This document shows positions 1 to 11,961 of a DNA stretch of 64,000 nt, one piece after another (position 1 is the stretch's first letter; every line of letters begins with the position of its first letter). The notes below the pieces were generated by a model. That model was not told the origin of the DNA and did not search any database. It saw only the letters and a program-made list of their open reading frames with translations. This stretch comes from Sesamum alatum (taxonomy: Eukaryota; Streptophyta; Magnoliopsida; Lamiales; Pedaliaceae). The position numbers and the translations under genes were made by a program. The stretch is taken from assembly GCA_034509735.1 (NCBI GenBank), contig JACGWO010000010.1, positions 1,488,001-1,552,000 of the forward strand, given 5' to 3'.

Positions 1-702
1 TCTATATATATTATTTTTTATTATTGAATACAATTTATTATATCATTTGATATATTAAAATTTAAGAACTGATCAAACATATCAATTATTTCAAATTAAA
101 TAATATATTCAAATGAAACAAATAAGTAATAGATGACCATATTTATGTGACTCGAATCCATAATCTCGTGATTATAAGGTTTCAGTCTTGTACTTGAGTA
201 TGGTGTAATTGGCAATTACGTAATATTCTGTTAAGGTGAATGATCTCCTCAATTTGTTTTTTAAGATGGAGATACGACAAATATATAGTAGCATTTGATT
301 TTAAGGCACATTTAGTCCAATTTGATGAGAAAATTCAACATCAATAAAAAAATATATATATAAGCAATTTTAGCAAGGAAGATATCTCTGTATAAGAATA
401 ATTTATTTAGGTACATGCACTAATGATTAAGTAACTATATGATTGAAGTAGGACTAAATATATCCATTTCGTTTCTTCCTTTCTATTATTTCTTTCTTGT
501 TCGCTTTTCTTTTCAAAAAATAAGAAGAAAAAAAAAACCTAAAAATGATTTACTGGTTTTTATAATTTTCGTCCAAAATATGAAGGGGAATGGGTTGGTG
601 GAGGATGCGGCATTGACAGCTAAAAGCTGCAGCGGTGGGAAAGAACAAAAGAAGAAAACAGATAAGAAAGAGAAAAGGGGCCGACGAAAAGTAGTAACAA
701 TT
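1..702. other. Intergenic, no feature seen
   Basis: Very AT-rich with poly(A/T) runs. A 94-codon ORF at 439-723 is low complexity (Lys-rich) and has no family features. Confidence 0.5.
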
Positions 703-965
703 GGGCGAACGAGACCTAGTTAAATTGACGAATTTAAAGTAATATGATTTTAGAGTCCTTGTGTTTGAATCTCATCAATGTATGAGATACTATTTTATTG
801 CATAATAGATGTTGTTTAAATTTAATTTGTATGATATTGTTGATTAGAATATGATTATTATAATTATCTTAGTTAGATATTATATTCGACAGGAATGGTT
901 GTAATTGATTTATTTCAATTATTAATAATTTATTGCTTTCCCATAAAAGAAAAAAGAAAAAAATC
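703..965 (+). mobile_element. tRNA-derived SINE, diverged
   Basis: Head GAGACCTAGTTAAATTGACG, box B-like GTTTGAATCTCATC, body with ATTGCATAATAGATGTTG, and a tail TTATTGCTTTCCCATAAA before an A-rich stretch. An older copy of the same family. Confidence 0.7.
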
Positions 966-2763
966 GATTAAAAAGAAATAGTTCATTTGGCATGTCACAT
1001 GATCTTTATTACAAAGGAAAGTATTTAAGGAAAATAATAGAAGTTACATTTTGGTAATTACTAATTTTAGATGAAATTACAGTTATAGGTTTATGAGGAT
1101 GTATGATTTAAGAAGATTAAGTACATTTTTATAAATTTATTTAATGCACACCAAGTTAGTTTTTCTAGGGCTCTCACACTTAATAAATAAGTCGAAAAAC
1201 AATAAAAGTTATTTATATCTTAACTGTCACATCCTATTCTATAAAAATCAAAGCAGATTATAGAACCAAAAATGATTTTGGCCTTACCATACAATATGTA
1301 AACGCTATTGTTCAACAGTGGTAATTTATATTCAGCTCCTGACATTAATAATAATTTATATTCAAATTTATAGATTTAATGATTTTCATATTATTCTTCG
1401 ATGTTTTCTTTTCATCTTGTCATGAGTGATAATCGGATAAATTGAAACAAAATAAGGTGAGTAAGAGGAGTAAAATTTACCAACAATCTCTTAGCATAGT
1501 GATTAAGGTTGAGTTTTTTTAATTTTAGAGGTCATAAATTTGAACTCCACCAATGCGTGGAATGCTGTCTACTGTATGATAGATGTGGTATTTCTATTGT
1601 AAGACTAGGCATTGTTCAAATGAGAGACGATATATCATTAAAAAATAATTTAATAACATCATTGAAATACAATAAATGAGAGACGATCGTTGTCGTATCT
1701 GGTGGGATTCGAATCAACAACCTGAAGCACAGTCTTATGATCAGGCTTGAATTAGAAGCCCAAACCAAACCAACATGCCCAATTACATCCCAAAGATTTT
1801 AGTTCAGATATGGACCGTGTCTTCAGCCTGTTGGGCTAACTAGAAAGGTAGAGCCCATAAATAATGGGTCGACCCGGTTGGACTTTTGTCCCGGTTCTTG
1901 TGGCAATGAGAAAAAGTCCAAATAATAAAATCTTGCTATCTTGTTCTTCAGTAATTTTGCTCTCCATAATCATGAATTTTAGCTTTATTATTGCTGCTGT
2001 AAAACACTGTTCCCTTTAAATTTTACTGAGCACTGTCGCATTAATTTTTTTCTAACCAAAATACAAAAATAATTTAAAAAAATAAATTAAATCATATGAG
2101 ATCTAATCAAATTATACTCACAAATATTATAGATCTAACCGTAGGCCTCTAAATTGGTTAATAATACTCAGATTCAGGTTCATTTTAACAAATTTAGATC
2201 CGGACTCAAACCCATATTTAAATTAGATCCAAAACAAATTCATTGAAATAAGATATTTGGGTATAGGTCCGGATATATACCCAATTTTATCCAAAGACCC
2301 GACACCCAAATCCCAATTCACTCGGATTTCCTTTCTCGAACTTATCTCCCATACTCCCACTCTCGATCTCGCCTCTGCAGTCCGCCCAATCGTTGTTGTT
2401 GTATCCGACCAACTGCGCCTCCTCCTCTCTAGGTTGAATTTGAATTATCATCTCACAAATATTGTAAGTTCGACACATGAAATCTTTTAATCATTGATAG
2501 ACTCGGGTTGTTTGTATGTAATTATTGATATACTTGATATGATTTTAAATAATTTGATGTACTATATATATATATATATGATATAATTGACTATTTTTAT
2601 AAAATACAAAAAGAAAATATCGTCTAGGAATTTCCTCAACTCAGACTAGAAGTGAGGTAATAACTAATTTTTTCTTCTTGTTTTTAGTTATATGAAGTAT
2701 ACTAATATAAAAAGAAAGTCACTCCCAATCAACATTGATGATGTGTGACACTGTAACACCAAA
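966..2763. other. Intergenic with a GC-richer island
   Basis: Apart from the SINE fragment at 1480-1612, bases 1740-1960 carry several AGCCCA/TGGGCT motifs, and 2320-2445 are pyrimidine-rich. Both look like promoter or 5' leader material but lead into no recognisable coding sequence. Confidence 0.4.
1480..1612 (+). mobile_element. SINE head fragment
   Basis: TTAGCATAGTGATTAAGG, GAGGTCATAAATTTGAACTC and CTACTGTATGATAGATG match the head and start of the body of the SINE family; the tail is missing. Confidence 0.55.
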
Positions 2764-2772
2764 TTCTTAAAA

Positions 2773-4991
2773 GGTCAAATCTCGTTGTTAATCCCCCTTC
2801 TCTTGTTTTTATCCCATTTTAATCCCTCATCTTTTAAATGTACTTTAATAGTTCCTTATCTTTTAAATTTATCCCGGTGAAATCCTTGACCGTTAGATTT
2901 AATTGAATCTAAATTATAAAGGATGGAATATTCCATTGAAACGGAGTAAAATTGAGAAAGACCAAATTCCTATATTATTTTTTTATAAAATATTTACCTA
3001 ATATATATATATATATAATCTTATTTGCATTAAAAAAATACATAAAATTTCACAAAGTCACAAAACTTGTACAAAGTAAATGTCTTTGCAATCTTGGAGA
3101 CAATTTTGATTCATTTGATGAAGAGGTTGCAATGAAAGAGAGTATACATCACAAAGTATTCAGACCCATTTTGTCAAAAAGTGCAAATATGTTAAAAAAG
3201 TTTTAAAGATGAATGTAGGACATGCACATTCTTAGTAATTTTTAGTTTACTTATATCGGACTTTCTTTTAGGTGGTTCCAAGTTTATAGAGTACAATCGC
3301 AGAAATAGGCTCAATAGAAAGTGCCACTAACGTTGGTCGACTTTTAATTAGTATTGACTTTGTTAAGTAGTGTAAATGGTGCGCTAATTCTTACAAATTG
3401 TTGCGAAATAATAACTTGTGAAGAAAAAAAGAGAAACTACTGAAGTTAGAAAAAATACATGATCTTAAACATACAAATATTTTTGTCGGCACTATTGACA
3501 AATTGATGTTGGTCTTTTTAATGCAAAATAATTATTATATGTGATGTGATATTATTATAATGACATTTGAAACTTATTCTTTTTGCAAGTGATTTTATAT
3601 TTCATTATGGGGACAATGGCAATTACATTTATTTTATACATAGTCTTGTGATTTCTTGAAATTTTTGTATTTCTTTCATGCAAATAAGATTATAATACAT
3701 TAGGGCCATGTTTACCGCAACATATTGTATTAGCCCATATTATAGTAGATCCATACTATCTATAGCACTTTTCCATACTATATTATATCATCGTGTGTTT
3801 ACTTCGTATCAATTATTTGGGTAATAATCTAGAAGAACAAATAATCCGGTATTTACTATCATCCATGGCAATCCATATTGTTGGTGCAATTATGTGAGGT
3901 AATAAATGCGGATTTATTACCAAATCCATCATACTAAGCAATATCTTGAGCATTATCTTGCATTAATGTATGTGAATATCTCCTTTTGGTGTTGTTTTGC
4001 TCGCAGTTTCTTCCAGTTGATGTAGGTAGGATTCATGTGAATTGGGTTTCCTATCAGAAAACTTGTCTGCAGTAATGGAGGAAAAGATCCACTTTGAATT
4101 TTGGATTTGATTGATATTGAATACACGACAGATAGCCGAAAGTGCATGTAACCCTCCCGACTCTCAACCCGATGCTCTTCCCATTTATTCCTTGCATCAC
4201 CTGGCCCCAAAAACAAGTCGAACGGGATGCTACCAAAATTCCTCCAACGCCTTGTGCTCAAGAAGAAGAACAAACATTAAACTGAAACATGAAATTAAGA
4301 TGAGTTAGAACTTGCAGATGGCGTAGTGAAGGAGTATATGAAGAAAGAAACCCACGTCTCCATAGCTTGAACTCGTGAGAAATCTAGAGAGAAGAAGACT
4401 TGGGGAAGGACCTGCTCGAATGGAGTGAGGGAACGAAGGAAACTTGGTTATATTCGTAGCATTAATGGCCACCTAACCCTGACATAACATTTAAGACAAA
4501 CATGTAATTAAAAACAAAAACGGGGTCAGAAACGAAATTTTGGATGCATATATGAGGGGCAACTAAGGCAAAATTTTGTAATCCAAATTGCTGTAGGGTC
4601 CACAGATTACTAATATGTACCCTAAAACCCAAATTATAATATTTGTGGGGTTTAATAGCGGGCCGGCAGATTTATAGCGGGTCAACCATGCATATTTCTA
4701 GTAAACAACGGACAATGTCGTATTAATATATCTGGGCTAATACGATGCAGTAAACATGGCCTAGGTAAATATTATATGAAAGAATAACATAGAAATTTGG
4801 ATTTTTTCAATTTTACCCCGTCCCAATGGAGTATTCCATCCTTTATAATTTAGATTCTATATATTAAATTTAACAGTTAAGGACTTTAATAGGATAAATT
4901 TAAGAGATAGGGGACTGTTAAAATGCATTTAAAAGATGAAGGACTAAAATAGGACAAAAATAAGAAAATGAGAACTAACCCAGATGCGGCC
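2773..4991. mobile_element. Mutator-like (MULE) element with ~190 bp TIRs
   Basis: Bases 2773-2960 and 4797-4991 are inverted copies of each other: left begins GGTCAAATCTCGTTG, right read backwards begins GGCCGCATCTGGGTT, and both continue with the TTTTATCCCATTTTAATCC-type text. The flanks carry a 9 bp duplication, TTCTTAAAA, at 2764-2772 and 4992-5000. Long TIRs with a 9 bp duplication define Mutator-like elements. No transposase frame is visible inside; the interior is partly occupied by a second nested element. Confidence 0.88.
3703..4761. mobile_element. Nested DNA transposon, TIR GGGCCATGTTTAC
   Basis: About 1.06 kb, entirely inside the MULE at 2773-4991, so younger than it. The left end GGGCCATGTTTACCGCA and the right end (minus strand) GGCCATGTTTACTGCAT are inverted copies; similarity continues through TGTATTAGCCCA. 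TA lies on both sides, but a longer duplication is unclear, so the superfamily (PIF/Harbinger or Tc1/mariner-like) is not settled. A minus-strand 106-codon ORF at 3953-4273 has no recognisable transposase motif. Confidence 0.65.
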
Positions 4992-5546
4992 TTCTTAAAA
5001 TATCAATTATACCCCTAATCATTTCTACCAATATAATGACTTATATCTCACGTCAACTTTTAACCGCCACTATATTATCATGTGTATCCGCTGCCCTTGC
5101 ACATATTCATTATTTGTCTGCTTTTTTATTTTCTTTTTTAAAACCTACATCGTAGCGATCAAATTATATGCACACAATTATTTCGTGTTACAAAAATTTT
5201 TATTTAAAAAAAAAAGAGCAGAGAGACTAGAGTAAATACCTGGCCTTGAAATCACATGAAAGGCCAAATATTCTTGGAGGTCCAAGACAAAAGTTTCCAA
5301 GTTTATGTGTCCGTTCAGACCAAGAAAAGTAGTAGGCAGAATAATTTGTATGAGGACAGAATAAATTTATATCTTTTTAAGGTTTTTTGTTTAACGAAGG
5401 GTGACGTAACCCCAACATTCCGAATCTCTCAAAAGCCAATTTGAAAAAAAATATGAGGATAATAACGTCACACCTTCCACTTTCATCTAATCCCAACTTG
5501 CAATTATAAAATCCAACTACATATCAACCCCTATCACCATCCACCT

Positions 5547-5815
5547 TATTTTTTTTAATTGAAAGCGATGAATTTTATTAATTATAACAAGTCTTGTCAG
5601 TATTAATATTGGACAGAGATAAATACAACAATCATATCGACAATATCACAAACTAATATCTTGCTATTACAGCAACAAATAAATCTACTATACATTAAAC
5701 AATATCACAAATAAACTTACTATGCAGTAGAAACAAATCATCCCACGCAGGGAATTCGAACCCATGACCTTTAGGATCATAGGGCCTCAGCTTCGCCAAC
5801 TGAGCTAGGCCTCAT
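5547..5815 (-). mobile_element. tRNA-derived SINE, near full length
   Basis: On the minus strand the head has a box A-like TAGCTCAGTTGG (5807-5796) and a perfect box B GGTTCGAATTCC (5762-5751), the two internal Pol III promoter parts of a tRNA. The body runs through TACTGCATAGTAAG and ends CATCGCTTTCAATT followed by poly(A). This head-body-A-tail order defines a SINE. Confidence 0.85.
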
Positions 5816-5958
5816 TGACTACCATCGGCCCTACTTTATAATTTTTTACTTTCAAACTACGATTTCGTAAATTTTTGTCATAAGTTTGATTTTTGTTTTT
5901 GTTTTTCTTACCACAATTGGTTGATGTTCTCGTCAGTTATGCGGAGTAATTATTCACG

Positions 5959-6230
5959 GGGTTTAATGCAATTTATCTCTCTGTGATATTACAAATAAGT
6001 AAATTATCCCCTATAAAAAGAAATAACGATTTACCTCCCTAAATTTTTTAAAATGAAGCAATTTACCTTCTTGTATAAGGAGGTAAATTACTTCATTTTA
6101 AAAAACACGGGAAAATACATTGTTTCATTTTTTTAAAAAAAAAACAGGAGATAAATTGATATTTTATTTTTCATAAAGGGGATAACTTACTAATTTCCAA
6201 TATCACAATAGAGTAAATTGCAATTTCCCC
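5959..6230. mobile_element. MULE-type MITE, 272 bp
   Basis: Ends GGGTTTAATGCAATTTAT and (reverse) GGGGAAATTGCAATTTAC, with inverted similarity over about 70 bp. A 9 bp duplication, TTATTCACG, lies at 5950-5958 and 6231-6239. Non-coding. Same family as 13652-13854. Confidence 0.88.
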
Positions 6231-6449
6231 TTATTCACGGTGCTACGCTAACAAGACTATTGTTTACGCTGGTTCATGTTATGTTGATAAGACGATTGTT
6301 TATGCTAATTGTTCTAACGTTTGATTTAGTTATACTGAAAATAAATATTCAAAGACAGTGTAACAATAACGATGAGATTGTCAGCTTTTTGAATATACGT
6401 GAAAATAAAAATTCAAAGTTTTTTACAATTTCTTTATAATAACTTCCGT

Positions 6450-6750
6450 CACTAGAAAAAAAATTAATATTAGCCACATTTTTAATGACTATGGTTAAAA
6501 ATCGTGGTAAATAACTATTATTAACTACAATTAAATAAAAATCGATGTAAAAACTAACTTTTCCACCATGAAAAACTTATTTATCACGATTTTTAGCCGT
6601 GGTAAAAATATTTGCCATGGCTTTTAGCCATAACAAATGTTTTAGCCACCCTCGCAAAAACCACAACCGACAACGTGTAGCCATGGTCAATGACTATTCA
6701 CTACGATTATTTAGTATTAATCATGGTTAAATGTCATATTTTTTGTAGTG
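6450..6750. mobile_element. Miniature CACTA element, 301 bp
   Basis: Begins CACTAGAAAAAAA and ends TTTTTTGTAGTG, with a 3 bp duplication CGT at 6447-6449 and 6751-6753. CACTA ends plus a 3 bp duplication are diagnostic of the CACTA superfamily. The interior is made of degenerate ATGGTTAAA/AGCCATGG-type subterminal repeats in both directions. Non-coding. Confidence 0.87.
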
Positions 6751-6875
6751 CGTTTTACATTGAATTTTTATATATTTTTTCATAGTAACGTACGTTTGAT
6801 ATAATATATTTTTATATTTTTATATTTTTTTCAACTTTTTTTGTAAATGAAAATTTCAACAAGTATAAAGTTGAC

Positions 6876-7182
6876 GGGTAAATTTTATTTTTGATCTCAT
6901 ATATTAGGCCTAGTTTAATTTTGACTCTATACATTATAAAAATCTTAATTTTAAGATTATATCTTTCGATTTGTCTCAATTTTTTGATCCTAATATAAGA
7001 AATTGACGAAAGTCGGTAATTGCCATTAAAAGGAGGCAACTGTCTCTCACATGATGTGTATTTAGGGAAAGGGGGGAGGGGGGAACCCTAATTTTTTTTT
7101 TTTCTGAAATTAAAATTTTTATAATAAATGAGGCCAATATTAAACTGGACGTACTATATGGGACGAAAAATAAAATTTACCC
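6876..7182. mobile_element. MULE-type MITE, 307 bp
   Basis: TIRs GGGTAAATTTTATTTTTG (left, reverse of right end CGAAAAATAAAATTTACCC), about 45 bp of inverted similarity. A 10 bp duplication, TAAAGTTGAC, lies at 6866-6875 and 7183-7192. Contains a G-rich tract at 7067-7086. Confidence 0.88.
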
Positions 7183-7192
7183 TAAAGTTGAC

Positions 7193-8295
7193 ATTTTAGC
7201 ATTTTTCGACCTGATTGGAAAGAATATCAAAGGTGTGGAACTTACCATATCATAATCAACATAGGCTGGATAGGTCAATGCATGCTCGTCAGCCCTCCAC
7301 CCGAATCAATTCTTACTCAAATTAAGACTACTGATTATAATTTTATTGACTTCAAATGTACGTATAAGTTGATTAATTGAATTAAGAACTTCAAAAAATA
7401 TTAGTTACAAGACTTTATCAGATAGACTTAAGTGTCGAAAGAAACATTAAAAAATAATGTCTATATGTATTTGAAAAAGAATTAAACACAATTTACCCTC
7501 CTATTATATAAAAATGACCAAAATTTTAACCCCTATCCATTAAAAAAAGGGGGCAATAAACACCCAAACGTTCTCGTGTATTCTACGTGTTTTTTTGTCT
7601 TTTAATTATAAAATGAGATTTATACTCTTACATAAAATTCATTGAATCTTAATTTAAAACTAAATTTTAAATTTAATTAATAGATCATTAGTTTAGATTT
7701 TACTTAATTGAAATCAATGATTTAGATTTAGAACTGTACATATTGTAATTATTCTTATGTATAGTATGTGATTCTTGAAATTCATCCTAGTCGCCAATGG
7801 TATTAAAAATCGAAGTTATTAAATATTGTTTTAGTAAAAAGAATATATTATGGATAATAATAATAATAATAGTGTACCCCACTATTAGGGAATCAGTTAA
7901 TGAAATATTAATTATGATAACAATTACATTTATTTAATTGATAATGATAAGAGCAAATAATGAAAGTAGAGAGAGGGGTATATATGTAAAGTATATGCAT
8001 GTGCACCAAGAAACTTGGAAAATTGTCGTGTGAGTGTGAGTGTGTGTGTGTGTGTGTCTAAGTTCATTGAAAAGAATAGGAGTGGTGAAATAGCGCGTCA
8101 CACTTTGTTTGTCTTCATTCCAATTTCCCAATTGCGGTGGGCCCCTTAATTATATACTCCACTTCATATCCATGTGTCCCTCTTTCTTTCTTTCTCTCTC
8201 TTCTCACCATATCTTTTCCCAATCTACATTATACAACACACACAAACTAAAAAGATTCTCTCTCTCTCTAATATATTAAAAAAATAAAAGTAACT
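7193..8295. other. Intergenic, no gene seen
   Basis: AT-rich DNA with a TG microsatellite at 8037-8058 and a CT-rich tract at 8178-8270. No coding feature. Confidence 0.5.
8037..8058. repeat. (TG)n microsatellite
   Basis: TG run of about 10 units. A second TG run is at 42574-42596. Confidence 0.85.
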
Positions 8296-8466
8296 AAATT
8301 CGAATCAGTTGGTCGAACCAAATCAATTATAGAATAAGTGTAGTACACTTGCTATGTGATTAGTCAATTTTTCTTAATTGTACACCCATCACACAGTAAA
8401 TATATTGCACTTGTTACATAATTTATTCAAGTTTAACCAAATCAGATCCAAACTAGAATTTCAACT
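8296..8466. mobile_element. Palindromic MITE (family P)
   Basis: Shares AATCAATTATAGAATAAGTG, TACACTTGCTATGTGATTAG and the closing ACCAAATCAGATCCAAACTAG with the intact copy at 16725. Approximate ends; the target duplication was not resolved. Confidence 0.65.
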
Positions 8467-8599
8467 ACTATAATCCTTAGACATTCAAGTCAGTGAAATT
8501 GTTGGGATAACAAATTATAGTAGTATCTCATTTGAATCAATTGTGACAGATTGGACATCATACGTCTAACGTTCATTTTTCATTTTATGAATGCTAAAT

Positions 8600-8831
8600 T
8601 GTTTTTACTATTATCTATAGTTTTAATGTCGGAGGATTATAAGTTATAGTAAATAATTATTATTGATTATAGTTAAATGAAATTAATATCAAAATTTAGT
8701 TTATCTATTATAAGAAAATATTTTTGTCTATCACAACTCTTAGTCATGGTAAATATTTTAGTCAAACTCGCAAAAATTACGGTAAACAATCGTTATATAG
8801 CCATAATCAATAACTATTTTATATGATTATT
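8600..8831. mobile_element. Partial CACTA relative, disrupted
   Basis: Shares the AGTCATGGTAAATATTTTAGTCAAACTCGCAAAAAT-type interior (quoted in pieces: AGTCATGGTAAAT, CTCGCAAAAAT) with the two intact miniatures. No clean ends are visible; the neighbouring 8832-9111 copy appears to have landed in or beside its right end. Confidence 0.5.
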
Positions 8832-9111
8832 CACTACAAGAAATATAATATTTAACCATGGCTAATTGTCATGGTTAATACTAAATAGTCATAGCAAATA
8901 GTCATTTACTACAACCATGCCACAGTTGTCGGTCGGGAATTTTTACGATAGTGGCTAAAATATTTGTCATGGTTAAAAACCATGACGAATATTTTTACTA
9001 CGGCTTCTATAATAGTTTTTACATTTGTCATTGTACTTAATAATAGTTATTTACCACAATTTTTAGTCATAGTCCTTGAAAGGTAATCAATCATAATTAT
9101 ATTTTCTAGTG
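8832..9111. mobile_element. Miniature CACTA element, 280 bp
   Basis: Begins CACTACAAGAAATATAA and ends ATTTTCTAGTG, with a 3 bp duplication ATT at 8829-8831 and 9112-9114. Interior repeats such as CATGGTTAATACTAAATAGTC match the element at 6450. Confidence 0.85.
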
Positions 9112-9114
9112 ATT

Positions 9115-10984
9115 TATTTAGTGGAAGCAGATTAAACCGAGTAAAAACACACCGATCTTTCCTTAATTTGATTATTTTTGTGACTTTTAGGGACATTTTG
9201 ATATTTTCTCTAAGTATTATTGGATCCCAATATAAAGTCAACAAAAAAAAAATGGACTCATTAATAAGCGTATGATCATGACATGATAAGATGTGAATGT
9301 CTCCCTCCAATGAACTAGATGGTCAACCGGGCCGGACACTTGAACCCGAATAATCCCATGCTCAAACCACACTCTGACTCTGTACACGTCAAACTTAAAA
9401 CGGGTCACTCAATTCCGGACCTCTCTGGTAATAAACCGTAGCCAGAAATTCGTGGAACGAAGCCGGTTCACTGGTTCCATAGTGGCGGGGCCACCTAGGA
9501 TGCGGCGTCTGTCTGCAGAAGCCATTAGAAAAATCGGGTCGACGTCATGAACCGATTTTTTCAAGTTTGAAATCATTAAATAGTCCAGAAGAAAAAAAAA
9601 ACGAATATGTACATATTAAATTTGGGGACCCACATGCATAGACCCTCAAAGATAGGAACGATTGATAAAGCTTCTCGAGAGTCGAGGTACAGGTTGCATT
9701 CCATTTGCGTACACAGAATAAAATTCCCCCCCACTTCATTACCAATAAATTTATTAATAAATAATGACTTTTTTTTCTTACATAAATGACTGACGCCGAC
9801 GTGGACCGTACCAACTTGCCCTCATTGGTTCTAATGTGCAACCTTTTTTTTATAGCTTATAGAAAAGGAAAATTACAGGCTTAATTTGAACGGTCTGGGA
9901 AACGTGGAACATATAATTCTTTTTTTTTTTCTTTCTAATTCGCAATACATTTAAATTCAAAATTTAATTCAATATATTAATTATTCAAATAAATATGTAC
10001 AGACAAGAAGAAAACTAATAAATTATTATTTATTTTCATAAGACTGTAATTGTGTTCATAACTACTCAGGTTCAATTACCTCATTTTGTATGATATTTTG
10101 TCGTGTAGTGGATCCAATATTAAATTTAATAAGTTTTCAAATAAGATTTTTAACAAATAAAATAATCTTGATCAAATAATGGTGATAATGTACTGACGTT
10201 CAAATATAAAATAATTTGGGACTTTAGCTCCAAAATTAAATCTCTATTATTTAATTACATCATACATATAGAGGTAAAATTACAAGATTAATATATGCCT
10301 CTTTGCAACGTCCAAAAGCCAATGAACGATTCTCTCTCTATCCAGCAAATTGCTCTCTCTTTCTCTCTCTCTCCCCCAAAATAAGCTGTTGTGTCCGCCG
10401 AAAGGTCCCCATTATTAAAGAGCGAAGGCAGTGTCGTAGTGTAGACACAATCCCAAGTATATGTTTCCTAACCCCATTACCAAATCAAATTTATCTTAAA
10501 ATAAAGGCAAAAAAACACTACCCAATAGCTGTGTTGTTATTTGGATAAGTTTGAATGGGTGGGTAAAACGAGTGTATTTTCCCTCTGCCACGCAATTCTT
10601 AGATCATCTGAGGTGTGTAGTTAGTCAAAAATTAACACCCCAAGCTCCCTGGAAATTCTGGCCAACCTTCCAATCTCATTGGAACATTTATGAGACCGCT
10701 TTTTTTTTTTTAAGTAATGAGTATATATAACTAGATTAATTACTAAGCAATTCTTTTAACAATAATAATATAATTATAAAAATATAAACTATATTAGATT
10801 AAACAAATATCGACAAATTCAAATGACTGAAATCGGTAACTTGGATATAATTAAATTTTCCAATTTAGATTTTAAATTTTGTAAAGGAGTCCTGGTTTTT
10901 AATTTTAATGAGCATATACTAATAGGGGTATACGCCAGGTTTTGAAATAGATAATTAAAAAAAAAAAAAGAAAGAAAGAAAGAG
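9115..10984. other. Intergenic with a GC-richer block
   Basis: Bases 9320-9550 are unusually GC-rich for this DNA and include GTCGACGTCATGA; ACGTGG motifs follow at about 9798 and 9904. Bases 10300-10560 hold CT-rich leader-like sequence. I see no ORF with family features, so this may be a regulatory block or an eroded gene. Confidence 0.4.
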
Positions 10985-11166
10985 CGGGGAGTTCTAGTTT
11001 GGATGTGGCTCGACCAAATTTGAACCAATTATATGACAAGTGCAATAAACTTATCGTGTGAATAGTGTACAGTTCAGAAAAAGTGACCAATCACATAATA
11101 ATTGTACCATATTTATTCTATGATTATTTTAATTCAACTAAATTTGATTCGAACAAAAATTTTCGT
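10985..11166. mobile_element. Palindromic MITE (family P)
   Basis: Shares CCAATTATATGACAAGTGCA, GTACAGTTCAGAAAAAGTGA and GATTCGAACAAAAATTTTCG with the 16725 copy. Ends are approximate. Confidence 0.75.
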
Positions 11167-11961
11167 TAGTACACTTGATGAGGGTACTATTTTACCTCAT
11201 CAACTTGTACTTGGGTGAAACTCTTTTGCTGAATTGGAGGGGTCTATGCCCCTCTATTTTTCTTGAAGTCGTCATTCAGGGTGATGCCTCCCACTTGAAT
11301 TATTAATAAAAGTTCCTTTTTCTTACAAGAAATTTGTAGCAGCATTTCATGGGGTAAGCCAATAATCGAAGTCTTTGTGAAAAATAGACAACGATAAGTC
11401 GATGGTGACGTAATAACCTATGGACACTAGCTAGAACAAAATTATCGTCAAACCATGTGAGGTCCAAATAGTTTTGCCCTCATCAATATTATTTATATTA
11501 TAAATAATAAAAGCTTGGATGTGATTATACAACTCTAATTAATTATCCTTAATACACATTTCCATGCATTAATTGAACACATAATAGTAATGCCAAGAAA
11601 GTAGGAATTAAAGGGGTTAAATTACAAATTTTGATTATTCAAGTCCAACAGTGATTAGACGACGCTAATTAATGGAGATAAAAATTACACAAATTAATGA
11701 AGAAGCAAAGGAAACAATCCATTGGCAAAACTTTCATTTTCCCCTCCTTCTCATTCTACACATATTCAAGAAGAAAATGAGGGAAATCTTGTGCCAACGA
11801 TCGACAAAACCTCGCCGGAATTCAATTCCGGGAAAAAAAATAAAATAAAGAAGCCTTTCTACAAAGGCAAAATTAAAATTAAAACTAAAAAAAAAAAAAA
11901 AATAGGAAGCAAAAGCTAAAGCTGATAACAGCATTTTTTACAGCTTTTTCTCCTGGCTTAC

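Noticed and set aside
2257..2490. 77-codon frame in a pyrimidine-rich region
   Set aside because: It lacks an ATG at its start (TTG) and shows no domain; the region looks like leader or promoter DNA.
3953..4273. 106-codon frame inside the nested element as a transposase
   Set aside because: No DDE or zinc-finger motif is visible and the frame is in a region with no clear coding bias.
5751..5807. Possible tRNA gene
   Set aside because: Box A and box B are present, but no full cloverleaf can be formed and the sequence continues into a SINE body and poly(A) tail.
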